From contig NZ_CP106738.1 of the NCBI RefSeq assembly GCF_025639885.1, forward strand, positions 2,480,001 through 2,544,000: 64,000 nucleotides of DNA. Reading direction: 5' to 3'. This stretch comes from Roseovarius pelagicus. Lineage in GTDB: Bacteria; Pseudomonadota; Alphaproteobacteria; Rhodobacterales; Rhodobacteraceae. The position numbers were made by a program, and so were the translations under genes. Under the pieces are notes generated by a model, which searched no databases, was not told where the DNA came from, and was given only the letters and a program-made list of their open reading frames with translations. Below, piece after piece: positions 54,895 through 64,000 of the stretch. How positions within the stretch are numbered: position 1 is the first letter of the stretch; the number at the start of each line of letters is the position of its first letter.

Positions 54895-55881
54895 ATGCAC
54901 CCCAGATTGTCCTTGTCGCAGGAAAGCGGCCTTACCCTGTCGGATGCGGCGCGCATTGCCGTCTTTGCCCCGCGGGCGGGCATGGACCTGTCGCCGCTGG
55001 AAGCCGACCAGTGCCATGTGATTACCGGGATGCGCCCCGATTTCGAGGATTTCGAAGCGCGCGGGTTTCGCTGTGATGTGATGCCAGAGGGCCGGTATGA
55101 TGCGGCGGTTGTAATGATCCCACGGGCCAAGGCCGAGGCGCGCGCCCTGATCGCGCTGGCGGCGTCGGTCACCGATGGACCAGTGGTGGTGGATGGCACC
55201 AAAACCGATGGAATCGAATCGGCGCTGAAGGACATGCGCAAGCGCGCGGCAGTTTCCGGCCCGATCAACAAGGCACATGGCAAGCTGTTCTGGTTCGACG
55301 CAAGCGTGGCGGACCTTGCCGACTGGGTACCCGCTGCGCCCGCGCCGGTTGAGGCGGGTTTCATGACCGCGCCGGGCGTGTTTTCCGCTGACGGGATTGA
55401 TCCCGCGTCACGCTTTCTGGCCGAGCATCTGCCGCAGCAGATCGGTGCGCATGTGGTCGACCTAGGGGCGGGCTGGGGTTACCTGTCGTCCCGAGTGCTG
55501 GAGCGCGAAAAGATCGCACGCGTCGATCTGGTCGAGGCCAATCATGCGGCGCTGGAGTGTGCGCGGCGGAACGTGACGGATGAGCGGGCACACTTCCACT
55601 GGGCCGATGCGCTGCGTTGGCAACCGGATACGCGCCCTGATGCGGTGATCATGAATCCCCCCTTTCATATAGGACGCGACGCTGACCCGAAGCTGGGGGC
55701 CGCGTTTATCGCCGCGGCGGCCGCCATGCTAAAGCCGCAAGGGCAGCTATGGCTGGTCGCGAACAGGCATTTGCCCTACGAACGTGATCTGGTCGGTGCC
55801 TTTGCCGAATGCAGCGAGGTTGCGGGCGATACCAAGTTCAAGCTGCTGCACGCACGACGTCCCACTCGCCAGCGGCGCTGA
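54895..55881 (+). CDS. RsmC-like class I methyltransferase (16S rRNA G1207 type)
   Basis: 328 aa from the ATG at 54895, 8 bp after the clpS stop. Two half-domains: an inactive N-terminal one, and a C-terminal SAM domain with DLGAGWGYLS at 189-198 and MNPPFHIG with NPPF at 254-257, the RsmC/RlmG pattern for N2-guanine methylation. Coupled to clpS. Confidence 0.88.
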   Translation: MHPRLSLSQESGLTLSDAARIAVFAPRAGMDLSPLEADQCHVITGMRPDFEDFEARGFRCDVMPEGRYDAAVVMIPRAKAEARALIALAASVTDGPVVVDGTKTDGIESALKDMRKRAAVSGPINKAHGKLFWFDASVADLADWVPAAPAPVEAGFMTAPGVFSADGIDPASRFLAEHLPQQIGAHVVDLGAGWGYLSSRVLEREKIARVDLVEANHAALECARRNVTDERAHFHWADALRWQPDTRPDAVIMNPPFHIGRDADPKLGAAFIAAAAAMLKPQGQLWLVANRHLPYERDLVGAFAECSEVAGDTKFKLLHARRPTRQRR

Positions 55882-55929
55882 ATTGGCTTAGCGTTCTTCA
55901 CGCAGAATCACGTCACGAGGACCTGCACC

Positions 55930-56730
55930 ATGTCATTCTCTATTTCCGGTAAAACTGCGATCGTCACGGGCGGTGCCAACGGTATCGGCCTCGCCATCGG
56001 GCGCCATTTTGCCGACAAGGGTGCGAATGTCATGTTCGCCGACATGGATGAAGAGCGGCTAGCGGCCGAGTTCGGAGAGGTCGGAGATGGCGATTCGATG
56101 CGATATTTCGCCGGTGATCTGCGCGAGAAGCTGACCTTGGCGAATCTGTTGTCGGCCACGCTGGACGCCTTTGACAGTGTTGATATCCTGATCAATGCAT
56201 CGCGACAGCTGGTTATTTCGGACCCGCTGAACCCTGATGACGACGGTGTGGAAGAATCGCTCGCCCAGAACCTGATGACGGCTTTGCGGCTAAGCCAGTT
56301 GGTGGCGAAACGCATGATCAAACAATCCAAGGATCAAGAGGACGGCCCGGCGGGATCAATCGTGAACCTGTCATCAATTGCGGCGCGGCGCACGCACCCT
56401 GATCTGCTGGCCTATTCGATTTCGACAGCGGCTCTGGATCAGCTGACGCGATCCATGGCGGTTACGCTGGCACCGCATCGTATCCGGGTGAACGCGCTGG
56501 CATTCGGATCGGTGATGAGCGCGTCCCTGAAAGAGGCGTTGAAGGACAATGGCGACTATCGCGCGGATATCGAGGCACATACGCCATTGGGGCGCGTGGC
56601 GTCGCCGTGGGAGTTGTCCGAGGCGGCGCAATATCTGGCCAGCGACAGCGCGGCCTTTATGACCGGGCAGATCCTGACAGTGGATGGTGGGCGCTCGTTG
56701 CTTGATCCGGTGGCGGCACCCGCACATTAG
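55930..56730 (+). CDS. SDR-family protein lacking the catalytic Lys
   Basis: 266 aa Rossmann short-chain dehydrogenase. TGGANGIG at 13-20 binds NAD(P). The catalytic Ser region NLSSIAARR (146-154) is present and Tyr is Y162, but the YxxxK motif reads YSIST, with Thr166 where Lys should be. The NNAG-like motif is also replaced by INASRQ. The C-terminal VDGG is normal. Either it is not a normal oxidoreductase or it uses another residue. It precedes hemF by 54 bp on the same strand. Confidence 0.85.
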   Translation: MSFSISGKTAIVTGGANGIGLAIGRHFADKGANVMFADMDEERLAAEFGEVGDGDSMRYFAGDLREKLTLANLLSATLDAFDSVDILINASRQLVISDPLNPDDDGVEESLAQNLMTALRLSQLVAKRMIKQSKDQEDGPAGSIVNLSSIAARRTHPDLLAYSISTAALDQLTRSMAVTLAPHRIRVNALAFGSVMSASLKEALKDNGDYRADIEAHTPLGRVASPWELSEAAQYLASDSAAFMTGQILTVDGGRSLLDPVAAPAH

Positions 56731-56784
56731 GGTTGCTCATTCGCCCGGAAGGGCATCATTGGATTGAGTGGACAAGGGGGCATC

Positions 56785-57669
56785 GTGGATTTTACCGCAG
56801 AAAAACAGCGCGCCAGCGGCTGGTTCCGGCAGTTGCGAAACGAAATAGTAAGTGCATTCGAGGCGCTGGAGGACAGCCACGCCTCTGGACCACTGACAAA
56901 TGCGCCTGTGGGTCGTTTCGAAGTGACAGAGACGCGCCGCGCATCAGATGACGGTAGCGATGCGGGTGGCGGCCTGATGAGCGTGATGCGCGGCGGGCGC
57001 GTCTTTGAAAAGGTCGGCGTCAACGTGTCAGAGGTTTATGGCCAGTTGGGCGAGGCCGCGCAGCGATCAATGGCGGCACGTGGGGTGCCGGGTATGGCGG
57101 ATGATCCCAGCTTCTGGGCGAGCGGTATCAGTCTGGTGGCACATATGCAGAACCCGCATTGCCCGGCGGTCCATATGAACACCCGCATGTTTTGGACCCC
57201 GCACGCGTGGTGGTTCGGCGGCGGGTCCGATCTGAACCCGTGCATCGAATATGACGCGGACACGGCGCATTTCCACCATACGCAACAGGCGCATCTGGAC
57301 CCGCATGGGGTGGATATCTATCCCGCGCTAAAGGCGTGGGCGGATGAGTATTTCTATATCCCGCACCGCAAACGCGCGCGCGGTGTTGGCGGTATTTTCA
57401 TGGATGATCGCAACAGTGGTGACTGGCAGGCAGATTTCGCCCTGACACAGGATATCGGACGCGCATTCCTGCCGGCCTTTGTGCCGCTGATTGAAAAGCG
57501 GCGCGTGCAGGACTGGAGCGACGCGGACAAGGACGCGCAACTGGTGCATCGCGGGCTCTATGCAGAATACAATCTGGTTTATGATCGTGGCACCAAATTC
57601 GGACTGGCAACGGGGCATGATGCCAACGCTGTGCTGATGTCCCTGCCGCCGATGGCCAAGTGGGTGTGA
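56785..57669 (+). CDS. hemF: Oxygen-dependent coproporphyrinogen III oxidase
   Basis: 294 aa if it starts at the GTG at 56785, which has GGGGG upstream; a TTG at 56764 is also in frame. Converts coproporphyrinogen III to protoporphyrinogen IX with O2. GGGLMSVMRGGRVFEKVGVN, PHCPAVHMNTRMF, WWFGGGSDLNP and RGVGGIFMDD are the HemF hallmarks. Full length. Confidence 0.95.
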   Translation: MDFTAEKQRASGWFRQLRNEIVSAFEALEDSHASGPLTNAPVGRFEVTETRRASDDGSDAGGGLMSVMRGGRVFEKVGVNVSEVYGQLGEAAQRSMAARGVPGMADDPSFWASGISLVAHMQNPHCPAVHMNTRMFWTPHAWWFGGGSDLNPCIEYDADTAHFHHTQQAHLDPHGVDIYPALKAWADEYFYIPHRKRARGVGGIFMDDRNSGDWQADFALTQDIGRAFLPAFVPLIEKRRVQDWSDADKDAQLVHRGLYAEYNLVYDRGTKFGLATGHDANAVLMSLPPMAKWV

Positions 57670-57673
57670 TTGT

Positions 57674-58750
57674 CTAATCCCGCATTTGCAGATCGACCCA
57701 AACCATGCGGTGGCGGCTGGCTGTTGCTGCGGCGGTGCCCTCTGGCGTGTCCTCGGCTGGCCAATAGATGCCGGATGCCGCGATCTGCCAGTCACGAGAG
57801 GGTAAGATATAGCTGACCCGCAAATGGCCGGGTTCGGGGCCGGGCCATGCGACGGTATCAAGTCGCGGATCGGTCTGGTGGCCGGGTATATCGGGTGCGG
57901 GACCGGCGCGCACCGGGCGCGGATCGATCAGGCGCGGGTCATCCAGAAGGTCGCGAATGCCCGCCTTGCGCCCTTCACCGTCCAGCGGATCCTGATTGGT
58001 CACACCTGCCAGCACGTAGCGCCGCGCGGGTGCAGGCCCGAATGCCCCGTCGAGGTAGAGCTGCCAGAACCGCAGCTGATCGCGGTTGCGTAGACCATTG
58101 CGATCCTCCGGGCCGTCAAAGACGGGCGCGCTGGCGTGGAAGGTCAACAGATGCAGTCTGCCGCGCGGGTGGCGAACCGGCACCACCCATTGCGCTACGG
58201 ATGCCAGCCGCAATGCTGCCTGCACCTGAGCGGATGGAAAAGGCTGGCTGTTTTTCCGGGGCAGCGTGGCGCCGGGCAGATCACGCCAGAGCAACGTACT
58301 GAAATCTTGCGCAGCTTCGGCGTCCAGCGCAAATCGGGACAGGATCGCCATACCTCCCTCGCCTGCGAATCGGCCAAAGCCTTGGGCATCCTCCGGTTCG
58401 GCCAGGCGGCCATCGCCATCCTGATCATGGCCGGTTTGCCAGCCGGTATTGGGTCGCCGTGCGAACACATAAGGATAGTCCTGTCCGGCTTTGGATATCT
58501 GCTGTCGCAACGCATCCAGTGCGCGCAGTTCCAGATCGTAATCCACCCCCTGAAGCAGTAGAATATCCGGCGCGACGGCGGTCACCACCTGTATCAACGC
58601 GGCCACCTGTGGGTCTCGTCCCTGTTCGATATCGCGCAGCAGCAGGCCGGGACCATCGCGCGTCAGTTCAGCGTTGAGCGTGGCAATGCGCAGGGTTTCT
58701 GCCTGTGCCCATGGGATGCAGAGCAGTCCGGTAAGAAGTGCTGCAATCAG
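57674..58750 (-). CDS. Secreted endonuclease/exonuclease/phosphatase-family protein
   Basis: About 358 aa. Signal-peptide-like IAALLTGLLCIPWAQAET then IATLNAELTRDGPG and DILLLQGVDYDLELRALDALR match the EEP fold. Metal ligand positions are partly kept; HDQDGDGRLAEPEDA is an EF-hand-like loop. No ATG is available; CTG at 58750 overlaps the upstream stop (CTGA) and is the likely start. Coupled to the membrane-protein gene. Substrate unknown. Confidence 0.8.
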   Translation of the reverse strand: MIAALLTGLLCIPWAQAETLRIATLNAELTRDGPGLLLRDIEQGRDPQVAALIQVVTAVAPDILLLQGVDYDLELRALDALRQQISKAGQDYPYVFARRPNTGWQTGHDQDGDGRLAEPEDAQGFGRFAGEGGMAILSRFALDAEAAQDFSTLLWRDLPGATLPRKNSQPFPSAQVQAALRLASVAQWVVPVRHPRGRLHLLTFHASAPVFDGPEDRNGLRNRDQLRFWQLYLDGAFGPAPARRYVLAGVTNQDPLDGEGRKAGIRDLLDDPRLIDPRPVRAGPAPDIPGHQTDPRLDTVAWPGPEPGHLRVSYILPSRDWQIAASGIYWPAEDTPEGTAAATASRHRMVWVDLQMRD

Positions 58751-59595
58751 ACGGGTTGCAGACCGTCCTTTGCATCGGCTTCGGCGCGGGCGTAGGCGCG
58801 GCGGCGTTTGGCGGTGATCAGCTCGGCGATGCGATTGGTCGCGATGCCACGCATGATCATACTGGCGGGAACAAAGGACCATGCACATGTCATCCAGATC
58901 AGGCTTTGCGGTCCAAGCAAGTCGAAATGATTGAACAGCCTCGACATCACCAGAACCGCCGCTGGCAGCAAGAATGGCAGCAGAAAGCCTAATGAAATGT
59001 TAATGGCGGCGTCCCGGTTGAGGCGCTCGACCACGTCGCCACCGCCGGTCGGATCAAAGAGGGGCAGGTTCAGCCAGACATTGAACGCCTGACGACGCAC
59101 GGGCCAGCCCCAGAGGCGCACCAGACCAACAAAGGCGAGTACCATTGTGATAGACAGCGCATAGCTGAGCCCGGCATAGATGCGTAGCAGGTCGATCGTC
59201 TGCACATCCGAATTGCTGGGCAACAACACCAGCAACAGGCGGATGGGAGAATAGGGAAAATCCAGCGCATGACCGATGCTGCGGCCGATCCCTGTTAGCA
59301 GAATGGTCCAACTGCCCGGGTCAGACATGCCGCGCGCAATCAGGGACATGATCAGAACCGTCAGCGCGATAAAGCCGAATTTCAACCGATTGTAAGGGGG
59401 AGCAAACCGGAAACCGACGATGCTTGGGCATTGGCCGTGATATTCGATAAAGACCAGAGCACCGGCCAAGAGGGCCAGAATGACCACGGTCTGTGCCGTG
59501 TCCGATGCAACCGATGGCAATACCAATGAAGGTATCATCAACAATATCGTCACCAGAAACGCACGCAAAACGGCGCTAGTAAGCTGTGTAATCAC
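58747..59595 (-). CDS. Integral membrane protein, unknown
   Basis: 282 aa with about six to seven hydrophobic segments. Contains GHALDFPYSPIRLLLVLLPSNSD and FNVWLNLPLFDPTGGGDVVERLNRDAAIN; these loops look conserved but match no family I know. C-terminus basic (AELITAKRRRAYARAEADA). Coupled to the following EEP gene. Confidence 0.7.
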   Translation of the reverse strand: MITQLTSAVLRAFLVTILLMIPSLVLPSVASDTAQTVVILALLAGALVFIEYHGQCPSIVGFRFAPPYNRLKFGFIALTVLIMSLIARGMSDPGSWTILLTGIGRSIGHALDFPYSPIRLLLVLLPSNSDVQTIDLLRIYAGLSYALSITMVLAFVGLVRLWGWPVRRQAFNVWLNLPLFDPTGGGDVVERLNRDAAINISLGFLLPFLLPAAVLVMSRLFNHFDLLGPQSLIWMTCAWSFVPASMIMRGIATNRIAELITAKRRRAYARAEADAKDGLQPV

Positions 59596-59908
59596 TGCTC
59601 GATCCCTTCAACTTGGCCAGTCACGATACGATGCCGCAACTTTGTCCCAACTTGATCCCGCTCATTTTGGCGGTATGCCTCATTTATGTCTTATTCTTGC
59701 CGTGTTTCCGGCACCGTCTCAAGAATTTGCTGGGCTTACCCGAGGTCAATTGCGATTTTGGTCGCGAAACTGGTGCGCGATTGCATCAATCACTGATTGT
59801 TCGGGAGGTATAAAAAGACACAAACACAAGATGTTGGTGTAATCTGTTAATGCGTCACAATAGGGTATTTTCCTGCCCAGCGAGTGCCAGACAGGAAAAA
59901 GAGCATGT
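59596..59908. other. Gene-free region between leuD and a membrane-protein gene
   Basis: About 313 bp with no ORF of protein character. It includes AT-rich parts near 59800-59860 that may hold the promoter of the membrane-protein gene (minus strand). No terminator is evident for leuD beyond short GC stems. Confidence 0.35.
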
Positions 59909-60514
59909 TCAGACCCAGGGACGCATGGTCCCGGCGGTGGCCTCAAAACTGTCGATGGCAGCGCTTTTTTCCATCGTCAGGCCGATGTCGTCCAAGCCTT
60001 CAAGCAGGCAGTGTTTCTTGAACGGATCAACTTCGAACGCGATTACATCCCCATCAGATGTTGTCACGGTTTGCGCCTCCAGATCGACCTCGATCCGCGC
60101 GTTCGAGCCTTTCTGGGCCTCGGTCATCAGGATGTCGACCTGTTCCTGTGGCAGAGCGATCGGCAGGATACCGTTCTTGAAACAGTTGTTGTGAAAGATA
60201 TCCGCAAAGCTGGGCGCGATGACGCAGCGAATGCCGAAATCCTTGATCGCCCAGGGCGCATGTTCACGCGACGAACCGCAGCCGAAATTATCGCCTGCCA
60301 CCAGAATTTCGGCGTCACGATAGGCCGGTTGGTTCAGTACGAAATCGGGGATTTCCTGACCGTCATCGTCATAGCGCATCTCGTCAAAGAGATTCACGCC
60401 CAGCCCTGACCGTTTGATCGTTTTCAGGAACTGCTTGGGGATGATCATGTCGGTATCGACGTTGATCAGCGGCATCGGTGCGGCGACGCCGCTGAGTTTT
60501 TCGAACTTGTCCAT
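59909..60514 (-). CDS. leuD: 3-isopropylmalate dehydratase small subunit
   Basis: 201 aa. Leucine pathway isomerase swivel domain: [46 protein letters not shown]. Start overlaps the leuC stop (TAATG). Acts as LeuCD complex. Confidence 0.95.
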   Translation of the reverse strand: MDKFEKLSGVAAPMPLINVDTDMIIPKQFLKTIKRSGLGVNLFDEMRYDDDGQEIPDFVLNQPAYRDAEILVAGDNFGCGSSREHAPWAIKDFGIRCVIAPSFADIFHNNCFKNGILPIALPQEQVDILMTEAQKGSNARIEVDLEAQTVTTSDGDVIAFEVDPFKKHCLLEGLDDIGLTMEKSAAIDSFEATAGTMRPWV

Positions 60515-61920
60515 TACATCATCTCCCGAACATCGGTGAGTTTTCCGGTCACGGCTGCCGCTGCTGCCATTGCGGGTGACATCAGGTGGGTGCGTCCGCC
60601 GCGCCCCTGACGGCCCTCGAAGTTACGGTTCGAGGTGGCGGCACAGCGTTCGCCGGGCGACAGCTGATCCGGGTTCATCGCGAGACACATCGAACAACCG
60701 GCAAGCCGCCATTCAAATCCGGCCTCAATAAAGATATCTGCCAGTCCTTCTTCTTCTGCTTGTGCGCGCACAAGGCCCGAGCCGGGCACGATCATGGCGC
60801 GCAGTCCTTCCTTGATCTTCTTGCCTTTCAGGATGGCGGCAGCGGCGCGCAGATCCTCGATCCGGCCATTGGTGCACGAACCGATAAAGACAGTGTCGAT
60901 CTCGACCTCGTTCAGCGGAGTGCCGGGCGTCAGGCCCATGTAGTCGAGGCTGCGTTGCGCCGCGCCAACCTTGCCACCTGTGAAATCAGACGCTGCGGGA
61001 ACAGAGGCCGTGATCGGCAGAACGTCCTCTGGCGAGGTACCCCATGTCACGACCGGCGCGATGTCTTCGCCGCGGATTGTGATCACCTTGTCCCAATGGG
61101 CGTCATCGTCAGAATAGAGTGTTTTCCACCATGTCAGCGCCGCCTCCCATGCCGCGCCCTTGGGGGCGTGCGGGCGGCCCATGCAGTACTCAAACGTCTT
61201 TTCATCCGGCGCGATCAGGCCCGCGCGTGCGCCGCCCTCAATCGCCATGTTGCAGACGGTCATGCGGCCTTCCATGCTGAGATCGCGGATCGCCTCGCCA
61301 CAGTATTCGATCACGTAACCGGTGCCACCGGCAGTTCCGGTCTTGCCGATCACGCTCAGGGTGATGTCCTTGGCGGTCACACCGGGGCTGAGCTTGCCGG
61401 TGATTTCGACTTTCATGTTCTTGGATTTTTGCTGAATCAGCGTCTGGGTCGCCAGCACATGTTCGACCTCGGAAGTGCCGATGCCGTGCGCCAGCGCGCC
61501 GAATGCGCCATGTGTCGCGGTGTGACTGTCGCCGCAAACGACGGTCATGCCGGGCAGGGTCCAGCCCTGTTCTGGTCCGACGATATGCACAATACCCTGC
61601 CGCACGTCGCTGACGGGGTAGTAGTGGATGCCGAAGTCGCGGGCGTTCTTGTCCAATGCCTCGACCTGAACGCGGCTGTCCTCGGTCATGGTGGCGGCGT
61701 TGGCGCGGTCCAATGTGGTGGGCACGTTGTGGTCCGGCACGGCGATCGTCTTGTCCGGCGCGCGCACGGTGCGGCCGGTCATGCGCAGCCCCTCAAAGGC
61801 TTGCGGGCTGGTCACTTCGTGGACCAGATGCCGGTCGATATAGAGCAGGCAGGTGCCGTCGTCGGCTTCGTGTACCAGATGGGCATCCCAGATTTTATCA
61901 TAGAGCGTCTTGGGGGACAT
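60514..61920 (-). CDS. leuC: 3-isopropylmalate dehydratase large subunit
   Basis: 468 aa aconitase-family protein. [49 protein letters not shown] and [33 protein letters not shown] contain the [4Fe-4S] Cys. GGGAGAGG precedes the ATG. Divergent from rnr; leuC-leuD form an operon. Confidence 0.96.
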   Translation of the reverse strand: MSPKTLYDKIWDAHLVHEADDGTCLLYIDRHLVHEVTSPQAFEGLRMTGRTVRAPDKTIAVPDHNVPTTLDRANAATMTEDSRVQVEALDKNARDFGIHYYPVSDVRQGIVHIVGPEQGWTLPGMTVVCGDSHTATHGAFGALAHGIGTSEVEHVLATQTLIQQKSKNMKVEITGKLSPGVTAKDITLSVIGKTGTAGGTGYVIEYCGEAIRDLSMEGRMTVCNMAIEGGARAGLIAPDEKTFEYCMGRPHAPKGAAWEAALTWWKTLYSDDDAHWDKVITIRGEDIAPVVTWGTSPEDVLPITASVPAASDFTGGKVGAAQRSLDYMGLTPGTPLNEVEIDTVFIGSCTNGRIEDLRAAAAILKGKKIKEGLRAMIVPGSGLVRAQAEEEGLADIFIEAGFEWRLAGCSMCLAMNPDQLSPGERCAATSNRNFEGRQGRGGRTHLMSPAMAAAAAVTGKLTDVREMM

Positions 61921-62166
61921 GGGTCCTCTCCCGTATGTTTTCAGATGGAATTCAGGCGTGGTGACATGGGACTGCGCGCCTCATAGGCGTGCGAGTATGC
62001 TCAACGTTGCGCCAAAAAACCGCCAAGGCAGGCGCGCGCGGTCGTCCATGTCTATAATGCGTGTCATACAGGGTCAGATATAGACCTTGTCTGAGTCTCG
62101 CAAGAGGCCAGACATACCGTAGAAATCGCAGATGACGCCCGCAGCGCGGCGTGATAGGTCAGCCCC

Positions 62167-64000
62167 ATGAGCCAGATGCCCACACGTGACGACATCCTGC
62201 AGTGGATCTCGGACAACCCGACCCTCACCTCGAAACGCGATATTGCCAAGGCCTTTGGAATCAAAGGTGCGGCGCGGATCGACCTGAAACGCCTGCTGAA
62301 AGAACTGGAAGCCGAAGGGCATCTGGAAAAGCGCAAGAAGACGTATCGCGATCCTGATCGCCTGCCGCCTGTCAGCGTGCTGCAAGTGGCGGAACCGACG
62401 CCGGATGGCGATCTGTTGGCGCGTCCGCTGGAATGGCAGGGCAGCGGTGTCGAGCCGGTTGTCCTGTTGGTCCCACGCGCCAGTGATCCGGCGATGGCCC
62501 CCGGCGACCGTATTCTGGCCCGTCTGCAAGAGGTGTCTGGCGAGGCGCATCATTACGAGGCGCGGTTGATTCGACGGATCGGGACCAACCCACGCAAGGT
62601 GCTGGGCGTGTTTCGCAAAGGCAGCGAAGGTGGGCGTATCCTGCCCATCGACAAGGGCGACGGCAAGGAATGGCTGGTGCCAGAGGGGGCCACGGGCGGG
62701 GCCAAGGACGGCGAACTGGTGGAGGCCGAGCAATCAGGCCCCAAGGATCGCATGGGCCTGCCGCGTGCACGTATTCTGGCGCGGTTGGGCGATCCTAGCG
62801 CGCCGCGTGCCGTATCGCTGATCGCGATTCACCAGCACGGCATACCGGATGATTTTCCTGATGCGGTGATTGCAGAGGCAGACGCCCAGAAGCCTGCGGG
62901 CCTGAAGGGGCGCACCGATTTGCGGGACATGCCGCTGATCACCATTGACCCATGGGATGCGCGCGACCACGATGATGCGTGTTACGCCCATGCCGATGAT
63001 GACCCGAAAAACGAGGGCGGCCATGTTATCTGGGTCGCCATCGCGGATGTTGCGCATTATGTGACACCCGGTTCGGCGCTGGATGGCGAGGCGCGCAAGC
63101 GCGGCAACTCCAGCTATTTTCCGGATCGCGTGGTGCCGATGCTGCCGGATCGGCTGTCGGGTGATCTGTGTTCGCTGCACGAGGGTGTGCCGCGCGCCTG
63201 CATAGCGGTGCGCATGGTGGTGAACGCACAGGGCGAGAAGATCGGGCAGAAATTCGTGCGTGGTCTCATGCGCTCTGCCGCATCGCTGAATTACCAAGAG
63301 GTGCAGGCCGCGATGGACGGCGCGCCGAATGACAAATGCGGTCCGTTGATGGATGACGTGATCGCGCCGCTTTATGCTGCCTATGATGCGCTGAAAACGG
63401 CGCGCAAGAACCGGCAGCCGCTGGATCTGGACCTGCCGGAACGCAAGGTTGAGCTGAGCGAGGAAGGCGAGGTGCTGAGCGTGAATTTCAGCGATCGGCT
63501 GGATGCGCACAAACTGATCGAAGAATTCATGGTGCTGGCCAATGTCGCCGCTGCCGAAGTGTTGGCGGCCAAGAAGTCACCATTGCTGTACCGTGTTCAC
63601 GAAGAACCGCCAGAAGAAAAACTGGATACACTGCGCGAAGTGGCCGAGGCGGCGGGGCTGACGCTGGCCAAGGGACAGGTGCTGAAAACGCACCACATCA
63701 ATCATCTGCTGCGCGGTGCGGCGGGCACCGACCATGCAGAGCAGATCAACATGAGCACCCTGCGCGCCATGACGCAGGCCTATTATGCGCCCAGTAACTT
63801 TGGGCATTTCGGACTGGCGCTAAAAGCTTATGCGCATTTCACGTCGCCGATCCGGCGTTATGCGGACCTGATCGTGCATCGCGCGCTGATTACGGCGCAT
63901 GGCTGGGGTGATGACGGGCTGACGCCGGGCGATGAGGATCGGCTGGAGGCGACGGCGCAGCATATCTCCGAGACTGAACGGCGCAGTATGATGGCTGAAC
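62167..64000 (+). CDS. rnr: Ribonuclease R, 3' end outside window
   Basis: 611 codons are present from the ATG at 62167; the C-terminal RNB end and S1 domain are cut off. An N-terminal winged helix (TSKRDIAKAFGIKGAARIDLK) is followed by cold-shock-like domains, then the RNB core with the metal Asp cluster DPWDARDHDDA and NSSYFPDRVVPMLPDRLS, GNF-like HFTSPIRRYADLIVHRAL. 3'-5' exoribonuclease that degrades structured RNA. Divergent from leuC. Confidence 0.95.
   Translation, partial: MSQMPTRDDILQWISDNPTLTSKRDIAKAFGIKGAARIDLKRLLKELEAEGHLEKRKKTYRDPDRLPPVSVLQVAEPTPDGDLLARPLEWQGSGVEPVVLLVPRASDPAMAPGDRILARLQEVSGEAHHYEARLIRRIGTNPRKVLGVFRKGSEGGRILPIDKGDGKEWLVPEGATGGAKDGELVEAEQSGPKDRMGLPRARILARLGDPSAPRAVSLIAIHQHGIPDDFPDAVIAEADAQKPAGLKGRTDLRDMPLITIDPWDARDHDDACYAHADDDPKNEGGHVIWVAIADVAHYVTPGSALDGEARKRGNSSYFPDRVVPMLPDRLSGDLCSLHEGVPRACIAVRMVVNAQGEKIGQKFVRGLMRSAASLNYQEVQAAMDGAPNDKCGPLMDDVIAPLYAAYDALKTARKNRQPLDLDLPERKVELSEEGEVLSVNFSDRLDAHKLIEEFMVLANVAAAEVLAAKKSPLLYRVHEEPPEEKLDTLREVAEAAGLTLAKGQVLKTHHINHLLRGAAGTDHAEQINMSTLRAMTQAYYAPSNFGHFGLALKAYAHFTSPIRRYADLIVHRALITAHGWGDDGLTPGDEDRLEATAQHISETERRSMMAE

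Noticed and set aside
60586..61986. 466-codon open frame antisense to leuC
   Set aside because: leuC is certain on the other strand and the antisense product has no recognisable features.

Overview
The window looks like a chromosomal stretch of an alphaproteobacterium of the Rhodobacteraceae (Roseobacter-type) group. This rests on the GC-rich backbone, the lineage-typical genes (a TIGR02300 acidic protein, DUF3179 and DUF4336 proteins, a single-chain CimA, a ClpS paired with an RsmC-like methyltransferase) and a B12 and betaine/choline gene content usual for marine members. The assignment is inference from gene content; no rRNA is present.

Bases 1 to about 9741 are an accessory island that stops exactly at the 3' end of a tRNA-Thr(TGT) gene. 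It carries a reverse transcriptase cut by the window edge, with a possible structured RNA in its leader. It also carries a C5 cytosine methyltransferase followed by a GIY-YIG nuclease (a probable restriction-modification pair), a stand-alone DUF3578/DUF3883 restriction-like protein, a complete IS21-family element next to the wreck of another one, and two gene remnants. Most of the intact cargo looks like antiviral defence. The integrase and the other island end are not in the window.

From 9742 onward the sequence is ordinary core genome. 9.9-17.8 kb: an unknown protein, uvrB, a YbjQ-like protein, small membrane and zinc proteins, then a tightly overlapping run cbiD-cobK-alkA-esterase. 17.8-25.5 kb, mostly on the minus strand: an MFS transporter, cobB and cobA (B12), a squalene/phytoene synthase-like protein, cimA and cysS; the 3' part of cysS has clearly lower GC than its 5' part. 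25.7-30.1 kb: two VOC proteins divergent from soxR with a MerR-type 19-bp-spacer promoter between them, an aminotransferase and an MttB-family methyltransferase. 30.1-38 kb: DUF3179, DUF4336, two overlapping cyclophilins, pgk, an octapeptide-repeat secreted protein, a large secreted protein and class I aldolase. 38-47.4 kb: an AidB-like acyl-CoA dehydrogenase, an FtsB-like protein, betA divergent from betI with an operator-like palindrome, a Cds1-like PLP enzyme, a PPOX flavoprotein, a META-domain protein whose former C-terminal part is cut by two amber codons, and an agmatinase-family enzyme. 47.5-64 kb: tRNA-Ala(GGC), TIGR02300, a YgjP-type metallopeptidase, a GntR regulator, accA, LysE, zapE, clpS, an RsmC-like methyltransferase, a short-chain dehydrogenase lacking the catalytic lysine, hemF, leuC/leuD and the first two thirds of rnr.

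A short palindromic repeat (GTAGGCCGGGCTT... type) occurs four times at three loci, always between convergent genes, and appears to be a dispersed REP/terminator-like element.
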